From an uncultured Clostridium sp. (GTDB lineage Bacteria > Bacillota > Clostridia > Lachnospirales > Lachnospiraceae), in the NCBI GenBank assembly GCA_958349075.1, contig CATWBR010000140.1:1-10094 (forward strand): a stretch of 10,094 nucleotides of DNA. Reading direction: 5' to 3'. Every line of letters starts with the position of its first letter. Positions within the stretch are counted from its first letter, which is position 1. Positions 1 to 7,113 of the stretch are shown here, one piece after another. Made by a program: the position numbers and the translations under genes. Under the pieces are notes generated by a model. It was not told where the DNA came from. It saw only the letters and a program-made list of their open reading frames with translations, and did not search any database.

Positions 1-306
1 GTGTTTTTCTTATTTTAGTGTGCGGATTATGCATTTTTGTTTCTTCTTTACCGGCGGGATTATGCTGAAACACTCCGCTACTGTGCTTAAACCAAAAGAA
101 ATATTGGCACGAAAAAGGCTTCTCCTGCAGCCTGCTTCAGGAATTAAATGGAAAACATTTATTTCCCTCCCACCGGCTTTTATCCGTTGCAAAATAGTCA
201 TATAAATGGTATTGTTAGAGCAGAAACAGAATCTCTTTTACTACACTGAAAAGCCCGCTTACAACACAGCCTGAAGCCGTCTTGCTTCGGGTTTGGGAGG
301 ATATGA
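1..306. other. Non-coding leader upstream of the hybrid kinase
   Basis: I see no convincing gene here. Short open frames exist on both strands, but they overlap each other, lack good ribosome binding sites and show no recognisable family. The stretch opens with a T-rich run (about 3-17) that could be the tail of a terminator belonging to a gene outside the window. Its right half holds a candidate promoter (187-215), a small hairpin (270-277 pairing with 284-291, with one G-T pair) and a strong Shine-Dalgarno at 295-300. I looked for a c-di-GMP or other known riboswitch core and did not find one. Confidence 0.5.
187..215 (+). promoter_or_regulatory. Candidate sigma-A promoter for the hybrid kinase
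   Basis: A -35-like TTGCAA (187-192) lies 17 bp from a -10-like TATTGT (210-215). The -10 is preceded by TG at 207-208, which makes an extended -10. Transcription would start near 222 and give a leader of about 85 nt before the ATG at 307. Each hexamer matches 4 of 6 consensus bases, so this is a plausible rather than certain call. Confidence 0.4.
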
Positions 307-3300
307 ATGGACACACGAAAAGGCCAAGCAGAAAAGACCGTCAAGGACTTTTTAGATGCTTATTTAATACACCGGAATATACAAAACGCACTCTCGTTTC
401 TGTCGGATAACATACTGTGGAGCGGTGTTGGGAACGATACGGCTCTCTGCGGGATCCGGGAAGTGGAAAAACTTCTTATAAAAGAAATCTCCTGTGATCC
501 CGAGCCGTACATGATGGAACTGATTCACCCGTGTGAAGCGGCAGATTCTCCCGATCACGCCATTTTCATGTCTGAGGTCAAGCTGATGAGGCCCGTGCCC
601 GACGGACCGTCCTATACTCTCAGAGCCAGGTTAAGCGCTTCCTGTACACTCACGGACCATGTTTGGAAAGTCACTTCCCTCCATGTGTCTGATCCGCGCA
701 TCCTGCAGGATGCCTCCTCTGTTGCGAATGATTACATTGGGGATGAGCATTTAAATCACAGTGTATTTTTTACAGCCGATTATGAAAAACAGGCGATTCT
801 CCAGAATCACAGACTATCGGCCCAGCTTGAGGCCCGCAATGAGGTTTTGAAAGTAGCATTAGAGCATACTTCCATCTGTGAATTCTATTATTATCCCGAT
901 ATCCGCAACTGTGTGATTCCACAGCGTACCTGCGAATACTATCACTGTAACTCGCGTTATGATCGGATGCCCGACAGTTTCCTTGAACAGCTCGTCCTGC
1001 CCGCTTACCACTCTGCCTGCAGGCAGATGTATGATGCCATCCACCAGGGCAGCCGCACGGCAAATTCCGAGTTTCTGACCAACACAGGCGCATGGTGCCG
1101 TGTTATTATGTCAACCGTAAGCTGGGATGAAAAGGGGAAACCTGATTTTGTGGTGGGAATCATAGAGGATATAACAAATGAAAAGGACATGGCCTCTGCT
1201 CTGGAAAAAGCCAGATCCCGTGACAGCCTGACAGGACTCTGGAATAAAGAATCCGGCACGAGGCTTGCCCAGGAATACATGCAGTCAAAGCCGGTTGAAC
1301 AGAATTGTGTCATAATGCTCCTGGATATGGATGATTTTTCCAGGCTCAATGAGGAGGAGGGGACAGCGTTTGCCAATGCCGTACTGCTGGAAGTAGCGGA
1401 TGTTCTCCGCGCCGCAACCGGCGAACAGGATCTCCAGATCCGTCTCGGCGGCGATGAGTTTATGCTCTTCATCAAGAACTGCGATAAGAAGCAGGCCACT
1501 GTGATAGGCCCGCACATTGCGGATCAGGTGCAAAACCTCCTGGCGCAGACAGACAGCTCCACCCCCATTTCGGTCAGTATCGGAATGTGCTCCACCGAAG
1601 TGGTCAATGAATACAGCGGCCTCTACCGCTGCGCAGAAAGCACGCTTAAGTATGTGAAGGAGAACTGCCGCGGACATGCCGCCTGTTACCTCGACACATC
1701 CAATGAGCTTGGTGTGATGCTTACCAACCTGTATACTGAGAAATACATTGTAAATACAATTGAGCAGGAAGACTCTGAGCGCGGGGAAAACCTGATTTCC
1801 TTTGCCCTTGATCTGCTCGGCAAGGCAAATAATCTGGAGGATGCCGTATCACTGTTATTTGCGAGGATGGGCAAGACTTACCATCTGGACCGGGTATCGC
1901 TGCTGGAAATTGATCCGGCTTTCCTGACCTGCCATTTTACCTATCAGTGGGCCCGGGACAAGGCATTCCTCCACCTCAACAAGCCCCTTTATATCACGAA
2001 GGAAAACTATGATGCGGCTGCCGTCTGCTACGGCTCGGACGGCCTGTACGGATTATGCCCTAATAAGGAGATTTCCCCGTTCCCTTCCTGTCTTCATGCG
2101 GGAATCTGGAACCATGGCGTATTCATAGGCGCCCTCGGATTTGAAGTCGGCCAGGAAGACTACACCTGGACAAAGGAACAGCGCCGGGTTCTGGCAGAGA
2201 TGGGTAAGATTGTCCCTTCCTTTGTTATGAAGGCCCGCGCCGATGCCTTCAGCCAGGCAAAGACAGACTTCCTGTCCCGTATGAGCCACGAGATTAGGAC
2301 TCCAATGAATGCCATCGTCGGCATGACCGCAATTGCCCGCTCAATGGCCGGCAATAAGGAGAAGGTTCTGGAGTGCCTGGATAAACTGGACACCTCCAAC
2401 CAGTATCTTTTAAATCTGGTAAACGATATCCTGGACATGTCCCGCATTGAGAGCGGCAAGATGGAACTGAATCCCGAGACAATTAATCTGTCTCTGCTCA
2501 TCTCGTCACTGGAGGAAATGATGCATCCTCAGGCCGAGGGCAAGAATCTTACCCTTGATATTATTAATGAATATAAGAATAACCGGCCTCTTCTGGCAGA
2601 CAAACTGCGCCTGGAGCAGGTCCTTCTAAACATCGTCGGCAACGCGGTCAAATTTACGGAGCCCGGGGGCCACGTTACCCTGCGCGTAACACCGGTACAG
2701 GAGGATAAGGATAACCTGACTCTCCATTTTTCCATAAAGGATACAGGTATCGGAATCGCCCCGGAAGCGCTGCAAAATATTTTCAATGCCTTTGAGCAGG
2801 CGGCCAGGGATACCTCCTCCCGTTACGGCGGAACCGGACTTGGCCTTGCCATCTCAAGCCGTCTTGTCCAGATGATGGGCGGAATGCTGAAAGTGAAAAG
2901 CGACCCCGGCAAAGGTTCGGAATTTTTCTTCACCCTGAGCTTTTCTTACAGCAATGCTCTCCCATTGGTAAAGAAGCATCCGCAGGATATGCGCTCAGAC
3001 TGCTTTCAGGGAAAACGCCTCTTAATCGTGGAGGACAATGAGCTGAACCGTGAAATAGCGCAGACACTCCTGGAGATGAACGGTTTTATCGTGGAAACAG
3101 CAGAAAACGGCCAGACCGCCCTCCAGACGTTTGCCGGTCATGATGCATTCCATTATGATGCCATCCTGATGGACATCCATATGCCGGTCATGGACGGAAT
3201 CGAAGCCACCAAACGCCTGCGTACAATGGGACGCGAAGACTCACGCACCGTCCCAATTATCGCAATGACGGCCAACGCCTTTAGTGAGGACAGCCGCAAA

Positions 3301-3390
3301 TCACTGCAGATTGGAATGAACGGTCATCTCTCCAAACCCATACAGATTGAGGAGCTGCTGCTTACCCTTCATCAATGTCTCAATTGTTAA
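307..3390 (+). CDS. Hybrid sensor histidine kinase with embedded GGDEF domain and C-terminal receiver
   Basis: This 1027-residue protein has no obvious membrane segment, so it is probably a cytoplasmic sensor. Domains in order: an NTF2/SnoaL-like domain (about 8-140), a short helical linker, a PAS-like domain (about 175-290), GGDEF (about 300-460), GAF (about 492-640), HisKA (about 650-715), HATPase_c (about 755-885) and a receiver (about 902-1024). The phosphorylatable histidine is H661 in SHEIRTP. ATP-binding boxes are N779, D812 (DTGIG) and GGTGLGL (841-847). The receiver has E909/D910, phospho-acceptor D956, T988 and K1010. The GGDEF signature is intact at 381-385 with D340 and N348, but the usual GD aspartate is N357 and no RxxD inhibitory site is seen, so cyclase activity is uncertain. 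The ATG at 307 follows GGGAGG (295-300) at good spacing. No separate response regulator or Hpt protein is nearby, so the output could be through GGDEF or an unlinked partner. Confidence 0.93.
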   Translation: MDTRKGQAEKTVKDFLDAYLIHRNIQNALSFLSDNILWSGVGNDTALCGIREVEKLLIKEISCDPEPYMMELIHPCEAADSPDHAIFMSEVKLMRPVPDGPSYTLRARLSASCTLTDHVWKVTSLHVSDPRILQDASSVANDYIGDEHLNHSVFFTADYEKQAILQNHRLSAQLEARNEVLKVALEHTSICEFYYYPDIRNCVIPQRTCEYYHCNSRYDRMPDSFLEQLVLPAYHSACRQMYDAIHQGSRTANSEFLTNTGAWCRVIMSTVSWDEKGKPDFVVGIIEDITNEKDMASALEKARSRDSLTGLWNKESGTRLAQEYMQSKPVEQNCVIMLLDMDDFSRLNEEEGTAFANAVLLEVADVLRAATGEQDLQIRLGGDEFMLFIKNCDKKQATVIGPHIADQVQNLLAQTDSSTPISVSIGMCSTEVVNEYSGLYRCAESTLKYVKENCRGHAACYLDTSNELGVMLTNLYTEKYIVNTIEQEDSERGENLISFALDLLGKANNLEDAVSLLFARMGKTYHLDRVSLLEIDPAFLTCHFTYQWARDKAFLHLNKPLYITKENYDAAAVCYGSDGLYGLCPNKEISPFPSCLHAGIWNHGVFIGALGFEVGQEDYTWTKEQRRVLAEMGKIVPSFVMKARADAFSQAKTDFLSRMSHEIRTPMNAIVGMTAIARSMAGNKEKVLECLDKLDTSNQYLLNLVNDILDMSRIESGKMELNPETINLSLLISSLEEMMHPQAEGKNLTLDIINEYKNNRPLLADKLRLEQVLLNIVGNAVKFTEPGGHVTLRVTPVQEDKDNLTLHFSIKDTGIGIAPEALQNIFNAFEQAARDTSSRYGGTGLGLAISSRLVQMMGGMLKVKSDPGKGSEFFFTLSFSYSNALPLVKKHPQDMRSDCFQGKRLLIVEDNELNREIAQTLLEMNGFIVETAENGQTALQTFAGHDAFHYDAILMDIHMPVMDGIEATKRLRTMGREDSRTVPIIAMTANAFSEDSRKSLQIGMNGHLSKPIQIEELLLTLHQCLNC

Positions 3391-3424
3391 ACCACACATA
3401 GCGGTATGTCCGCATCCATTTACA

Positions 3425-3465
3425 AAGAGGCCATACTCCGTCACGATAACGGCGTATGGCCTCTT
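3425..3465 (+). terminator. Probable hairpin terminator after the hybrid kinase
   Basis: A perfect 12-bp inverted repeat, AAGAGGCCATAC (3425-3436) and GTATGGCCTCTT (3454-3465), starts 35 bases after the kinase stop. Inside it CCG (3438-3440) can pair with CGG (3450-3452) after one mismatch. The following bases are pyrimidine-rich but not a clean T run, so termination may be partial. Confidence 0.5.
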
Positions 3466-3631
3466 CCATCTTACTTTCTGTCTTATCATCTTATCTCAAT
3501 CATTCATATTAATAATTCCTATGGGGGACGTGGTAAAATATGGAATTTTTAATTATGCAATTTTCAGGGTATTATATCACCTCATTTTCGGTAAAATAAC
3601 AAATATCAAACCGAAGAGAGGAAGTTAAAAG
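3466..3631. other. AT-rich gap upstream of the recombinase, with possible promoter
   Basis: The gap between kinase and recombinase is about 240 bases; after the hairpin it is AT-rich. An extended -10-like TGGTAAAAT (3531-3539) is the best promoter candidate, without a convincing -35. A second possible -10 (TATTAT) lies near 3570. A purine-rich Shine-Dalgarno (AGAGAGGAAG, 3615-3624) sits 7 bases before the ATG at 3632. No copy of the inverted sites found at 4507 and 4789 is seen here. Confidence 0.4.
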
Positions 3632-4504
3632 ATGGAACATGACACAAATACCCTTATGCATCAAGCCGTATCTCCGGCATCTTTAAAAGACTATGCATCC
3701 TATCTGTACGAACAGGAGCGCAGCTCTAATACGATAGAAAAATATATCCGCGATCTTCGCGCGTTTTTTCTGTATCTCAGCGGAAAAGAAATCGATAAAA
3801 CTGCCGTGCTGGACTGGAAGGAGAGTCTGGCCGAAAGCCACAGGCCGGCCAGTATCAATTCCATGCTGGCGGCTGTCAACGGCTACCTGGACTTCTGCGG
3901 TTTGACACTCTGCAAGGTAAAACCGGTTAAAATGCAGCGCAAAATATTTTTACAGCCCGAAAAAGTTCTGACCCGTGAGGAATATGTCTGTCTTGTCCGG
4001 GCTGCCGAGTCAAAAGGAAACCGGCGGCTCTCCCTTTTAATGCAGAGCATCTGCGCCACCGGTATCCGTGTCTCGGAGCTCAGATACCTCACCGTGAATT
4101 CACTTTACACCGGACGCGCCGAGGTAGACTGCAAAGGCAAAATCCGCGTTGTTTTCCTGACAAAAGAACTTTGCCGCGCCCTGCGCTGCTACTGCAGGGA
4201 AAATAATATTACACGCGGCCCCATCTTCTGTACCCGGGACGGACGGCCGTTGAACAGAAATAATATCTGGAGGGACATGAAATCCCTCTGCCACAGCGCC
4301 GGCGTGGAACCTGGTAAAGTATTTCCCCACAACCTGCGCCATCTGTTCGCCCGAACCTACTACTCCATGGAAAAAGATTTATCCAGGCTCGCGGATCTGC
4401 TGGGACATGCCAACGTCTCAACTACCCGTATCTATACAATGGAGTCCGGAGAAGAACACGCAAAACAACTGGATCTCATGCATCTTGTCCTGAGTGTGAC
4501 ATAA
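3632..4504 (+). CDS. Tyrosine site-specific recombinase, likely DNA invertase of the adjacent switch
   Basis: This 290-residue protein has the size and layout of XerC/XerD-type integrases: an N-terminal SAM-like core-binding domain (about 15-95) and a C-terminal catalytic domain (about 110-285). The whole catalytic set is visible: R146 (GIRVSEL), K170 in the beta-hairpin (GKIRVV), H233 and R236 (HNLRH), H259 (LLGHAN) and nucleophile Y268 (TRIYTM). It is therefore predicted to be active, cutting through a 3'-phosphotyrosine. A recombination-like site begins two bases after the stop, and its inverted partner lies 0.28 kb on. This placement strongly suggests it flips the intervening segment, much as recombinases do at clostridial phase-variable loci. 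Housekeeping XerC/D is less likely because of this linkage, though similarity alone would not exclude it. The ATG is supported by AGAGAGGAAG at 3615-3624. Confidence 0.92.
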   Translation: MEHDTNTLMHQAVSPASLKDYASYLYEQERSSNTIEKYIRDLRAFFLYLSGKEIDKTAVLDWKESLAESHRPASINSMLAAVNGYLDFCGLTLCKVKPVKMQRKIFLQPEKVLTREEYVCLVRAAESKGNRRLSLLMQSICATGIRVSELRYLTVNSLYTGRAEVDCKGKIRVVFLTKELCRALRCYCRENNITRGPIFCTRDGRPLNRNNIWRDMKSLCHSAGVEPGKVFPHNLRHLFARTYYSMEKDLSRLADLLGHANVSTTRIYTMESGEEHAKQLDLMHLVLSVT

Positions 4505-4506
4505 AA

Positions 4507-4534
4507 AAACAACATAATGGTGATTATGCCATCA
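4507..4534 (+). repeat. Left recombination-like site (inverted-repeat left)
   Basis: The inner arm ATTATGCCATCA (4523-4534) is perfect, the centre is GGTG (4519-4522), and the outer arm is intact only over its inner six bases, CATAAT (4513-4518). Bases 4513-4534 are a perfect 22-bp inverted copy of 4789-4810. Two short binding arms around a small central spacer are typical of tyrosine recombinase sites. The asymmetric centre reads GGTG here and CACC at the right site, which is the arrangement giving inversion, not deletion. Confidence 0.8.
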
Positions 4535-4569
4535 TGCTGCTTTTCGTTCTGATCTATTTACATACGAAT

Positions 4570-4598
4570 ATCTTATCATATGCGGGAAAAAAATACAA
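4570..4598 (-). promoter_or_regulatory. Candidate promoter inside the invertible segment, pointing left
   Basis: Read on the minus strand, TTGTAT (4593-4598) is followed after 17 bp by TAAGAT (4570-4575), preceded by TG at 4577-4578 as an extended -10. The start would be near 4563. As oriented here it fires toward the 3' end of the recombinase, antisense to it. After inversion it would fire toward the phosphodiesterase. Confidence 0.5.
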
Positions 4599-4655
4599 TC
4601 TTGCAATATCCGGCCGCTGATAATGCTCCTGTGTTCCGCCCGAAAAAATAAATAA

Positions 4656-4716
4656 GCACCAAAACAGACCGGAGTGATTTGACTTACTCTACGCCGGTCT
4701 GTTTTGGCGCCTTTTT
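4656..4716. terminator. Strong bidirectional terminator inside the invertible segment
   Basis: The arms GCACCAAAACAGACCGG (4656-4672) and CCGGTCTGTTTTGGCGC (4694-4710) pair over 17 positions with a single A-C mismatch. On the + strand the stem is followed by CTTTTT (4711-4716). On the minus strand it is followed by a T-rich run (complement of about 4643-4655). It should stop transcripts in both directions, so read-through from the recombinase cannot easily reach the phosphodiesterase in either orientation, and that gene depends on the promoter lying between terminator and right site. Confidence 0.85.
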
Positions 4717-4788
4717 ATCTGAAATACGGTGGCATTTCTGTAAATTTAACGTTCCCGTATAACAAAGCGCGTCTTAAACTGTTTATCC

Positions 4789-4816
4789 TGATGGCATAAT
4801 CACCATTATGCCATCA
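4789..4816 (+). repeat. Right recombination-like site (inverted-repeat right)
   Basis: This is a perfect dyad: TGATGGCATAAT (4789-4800), centre CACC (4801-4804), then ATTATGCCATCA (4805-4816). Bases 4789-4810 repeat 4513-4534 in inverted orientation without mismatch. Unlike the left site, both 12-bp arms are complete. The true exchange spacer may be 6-8 bp, since the A/T pairs next to the centre are also symmetric. Confidence 0.8.
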
Positions 4817-4899
4817 CATAGTCAGTATGCTATGCCCGGTTTTCCGCTCGCTGAGGTCCGGCGCATCAGCAAGCTCAGAATCTTTCCAGGAAAGAAAAG
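4817..4899 (+). promoter_or_regulatory. Fixed part of the phosphodiesterase 5' leader
   Basis: This stretch lies outside the inversion and would be in the mRNA whichever promoter is used. Small hairpins are possible: CATAG (4817-4821) with CTATG (4830-4834), and GCTGA (4850-4854) with TCAGC (4866-4870), the latter exclusive with CTGAG (4851-4855) pairing CTCAG (4874-4878). None matches a known riboswitch that I recognise. AGGAAAG (4888-4894) and AAAGGTGA (4896-4903) are two candidate ribosome binding sites for starts at 4900 and 4909. Confidence 0.35.
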
Positions 4900-7113
4900 G
4901 TGAAATACATGTTACAGGAACATCAGGAGATGATAGATAACTTTGAAACTCTGCTGCGCAGATACGCCGTCCTCTTCAGCGAAATTACCATGTTGAATGA
5001 TCCGGATGACATTTTTTATGTCAGCGATCCCGAGACCTATGAACTCTGTCTCGTCAGCAGAGACGTTACAGGCGGAGGCGTACTGGAGGGCGGTAAAGGA
5101 AGAAAGTGTTATGAACTGCTCCAAAACCGAAGTTCTCCCTGTCCATTCTGTACCAGCTCCCTCCTCTCCACGGAACAGTATTATATCTGGGAACATTACA
5201 ATCAGGCGGCAAATAAGAATTTTCTCATCAAAGATCGCCTTTTTGACTGGAATGGCCGGAAAATGCGCATCGAAGTCGCACTTAACATTACCGAGCCGGA
5301 ACTGGCTAAAAAAGTGCTGATCGAAAATGCGAACCAGCAGAACCTGATGATGCACTGGATGCGCTGTCTCTTAAAACAGGAACCGCCGGAGGAGGCATTT
5401 GGCCAGATTCTGGAAGATTTGAAAAATCACTTTCAGGCAGAATCCGGCTTTATCCGTTCTTTTACCGCGATTGAGACGGTGCGCTTTTTCTCAACTGGCG
5501 GCTGCGGCTCGGACATTCCCTATATCGATCAATTGGATTTCCGGATGCTTGAGCGCTGGGGACACTTAATCGGTAATAATAAGCTGATTCTGATCCGCTC
5601 CGTGGATGAGCTTGCGGACCGTGATCCTGAAAGCTACCGTTTTCTGTCAGAATACGGCCTTCACAATTTATGTCTGGCGCCGATTATCTGCCGGGAACGC
5701 ATGGTGGGTCTGATCTGCCTGGGCAACCTGAAACAGCGCTGGACTTCTCTTTTCCTCCTGGAAGTACTGGGTGACTATGTTGCAGCTTCGGTGCAGAGAT
5801 TAACAATTCAGGAAGAAAAGGCAACAATCCAGTATACCGATCCATTGACCGGCCGTCTGAATTTCGAGGGGTTTAAATTAAGGGCAGAGCATATCCTGAA
5901 AAACAATCCCGGCCGTAAATATGCCCTGCACTATTGTGATATAAAGAAGTTCAAATTTATCAACGAAGCCTATGGGTATGACACCGGAGACCGAATCCTT
6001 AAATATTGGAGCGATTATCTGGCCTCCGTCTGCCGTGAGGGCGAGGTGTTCTGCCGGATATCAGGGGATACGGTGATCTATCTCCTCTACTATGAAAACG
6101 ATCCGTCCGAACTTGGGATGTATTTCAGTGAAATGTGCATCCATATTTCAGATTGCCCGGAACTTTATCAAAAACGCCACCATATAGAACTTGCCTGCGG
6201 GGTTTATCTGCTTGACGACACCGCCTGCTTTCAGATTGGTGAAATGATGAACCGGGCCAATATGGCTCAAAAAAGTATAAAAATTATGCCCGGAAGCCGC
6301 CTTGGCTTCTATACCGATACCATGCGGCAAAAAGAGATACGGGAAATGGAATTTGTGGCCAACATGCACGAGGCCATCCGAAAAGAAGAATTCGAGATGT
6401 ATTTCCAGCCCCAGCTCAGTGTCCGCACCGCCCCGGACCAGTCCATTCGGGCCGAAGTACTGGTCCGCTGGCAGCAAAATGGAACTATTATTGCAATGCC
6501 GGGAGAATTTGTGGATTTATTTGAACGCAACGGCTTTATTGTGGACTTAGACCACTACATGTTTGAACATGTCTGCCGGTACCTGAATAAGATGCTCCCC
6601 CTGATTGGAAAACGGCTGGTCCTGTCGGTCAATGTTTCACGAATTACCATGCTCCAGCCGAATTTCATCGAATACTACTGTTCGGTCAAAAACCGCTATC
6701 ATATCCAGAGCGGCCTGATCGAACTGGAATTTACGGAAAGTGTGGTTGTGGAGGATGTGGCCTACTTTGCAACAATTATCAAGAAACTGAATGACAACGG
6801 CTTTCTCTGCGCCATGGACGATTTCGGAACCGGCCAGTCTTCGCTGAATGTGCTGCAGGCCCTTCCCTTAGACATCCTCAAACTGGATCAGATGTTTTTC
6901 CGTGACAAGACCAATGAACAGCGTAAACACATTATCGTCGCAAGTATCCTTAATATGGCCAGGCAGCTCCGGATGGTGACCGTGGCCGAGGGGATTGAAT
7001 CCGCCGAACAGGTGCGGGAACTCACCGAGATGGGCTGCGATTACATACAGGGGTATTACTATTCGCAGCCTGTCACGGCAGATGAATTTGAGATGAGATA
7101 TCTCAGTCTTTAA
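4900..7113 (+). CDS. PAS-GAF-GGDEF(degenerate)-EAL protein, predicted c-di-GMP phosphodiesterase
   Basis: This 737-residue cytoplasmic protein is predicted to hydrolyse c-di-GMP to pGpG. Domains: a PAS-like domain (about 8-135) with C70, C81 and C84 in a C...PCPFC arrangement; GAF (about 155-300); GGDEF (about 312-465); EAL (about 490-735). The GGDEF signature has become SGDTV (388-392), so cyclase activity is unlikely; such domains often act as regulatory GTP-binding modules. The EAL motif reads EVL, but the catalytic and metal residues are present: E519, N578, E610, D640/D641, K661, E697 and Q717. The start is ambiguous: GTG at 4900, or ATG at 4909 with AAAGGTGA just upstream, giving 734 residues. 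It lies directly downstream of the predicted invertible segment, so its expression is probably phase variable. Its TAA abuts the stop codon of the convergent next gene. Confidence 0.93.
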   Translation: MKYMLQEHQEMIDNFETLLRRYAVLFSEITMLNDPDDIFYVSDPETYELCLVSRDVTGGGVLEGGKGRKCYELLQNRSSPCPFCTSSLLSTEQYYIWEHYNQAANKNFLIKDRLFDWNGRKMRIEVALNITEPELAKKVLIENANQQNLMMHWMRCLLKQEPPEEAFGQILEDLKNHFQAESGFIRSFTAIETVRFFSTGGCGSDIPYIDQLDFRMLERWGHLIGNNKLILIRSVDELADRDPESYRFLSEYGLHNLCLAPIICRERMVGLICLGNLKQRWTSLFLLEVLGDYVAASVQRLTIQEEKATIQYTDPLTGRLNFEGFKLRAEHILKNNPGRKYALHYCDIKKFKFINEAYGYDTGDRILKYWSDYLASVCREGEVFCRISGDTVIYLLYYENDPSELGMYFSEMCIHISDCPELYQKRHHIELACGVYLLDDTACFQIGEMMNRANMAQKSIKIMPGSRLGFYTDTMRQKEIREMEFVANMHEAIRKEEFEMYFQPQLSVRTAPDQSIRAEVLVRWQQNGTIIAMPGEFVDLFERNGFIVDLDHYMFEHVCRYLNKMLPLIGKRLVLSVNVSRITMLQPNFIEYYCSVKNRYHIQSGLIELEFTESVVVEDVAYFATIIKKLNDNGFLCAMDDFGTGQSSLNVLQALPLDILKLDQMFFRDKTNEQRKHIIVASILNMARQLRMVTVAEGIESAEQVRELTEMGCDYIQGYYYSQPVTADEFEMRYLSL

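Larger units (their letters stand above)
4535..4788. other. Predicted invertible DNA segment (promoter/terminator cassette)
   Basis: These 254 bases lie between the inner edges of two inverted sites and contain no credible gene. They hold a strong bidirectional terminator (4656-4716) and, on its left, an extended -10 promoter directed leftward (4570-4598). To the right of the terminator only a weak rightward promoter candidate is visible: TATAAC at 4758-4763 with a poor -35. If the segment flips, the good promoter would lie with its -10 at about 4748-4753 on the + strand, about 140 bases upstream of the phosphodiesterase start. The orientation seen here is thus more likely OFF for that gene. 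The segment is inferred from sequence; inversion itself is not observed. Confidence 0.75.

Noticed and set aside
10..205. Overlapping short open frames on both strands at the window start
   Set aside because: They mirror each other, have no convincing ribosome binding site and show no family features; treated as non-coding leader.
3425..3465. 12-bp inverted repeat as a second invertible element
   Set aside because: The loop is only 17 bases, the arms are unrelated to the sites at 4507 and 4789, and the position just after the kinase stop fits a terminator better.
4758..4763. TATAAC as a strong rightward promoter in the current orientation
   Set aside because: The -10 is good, but no acceptable -35 or extended -10 TG accompanies it; kept only as a weak alternative.
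4507..4816. Miniature transposable element (MITE) with terminal inverted repeats
   Set aside because: No target duplication is seen outside the repeats, the repeats carry an internal dyad typical of recombinase sites, and a tyrosine recombinase is adjacent. Not fully excluded without comparing genomes.
4817..4908. Riboswitch, for example c-di-GMP-sensing, in the phosphodiesterase leader
   Set aside because: Only short 5-bp hairpins are possible and I do not see the conserved core of a c-di-GMP riboswitch or of other classes I know.
6046..6084. Active diguanylate cyclase site in the GGDEF-EAL protein
   Set aside because: The signature is SGDTV, missing residues needed for catalysis, so only the EAL activity is predicted.
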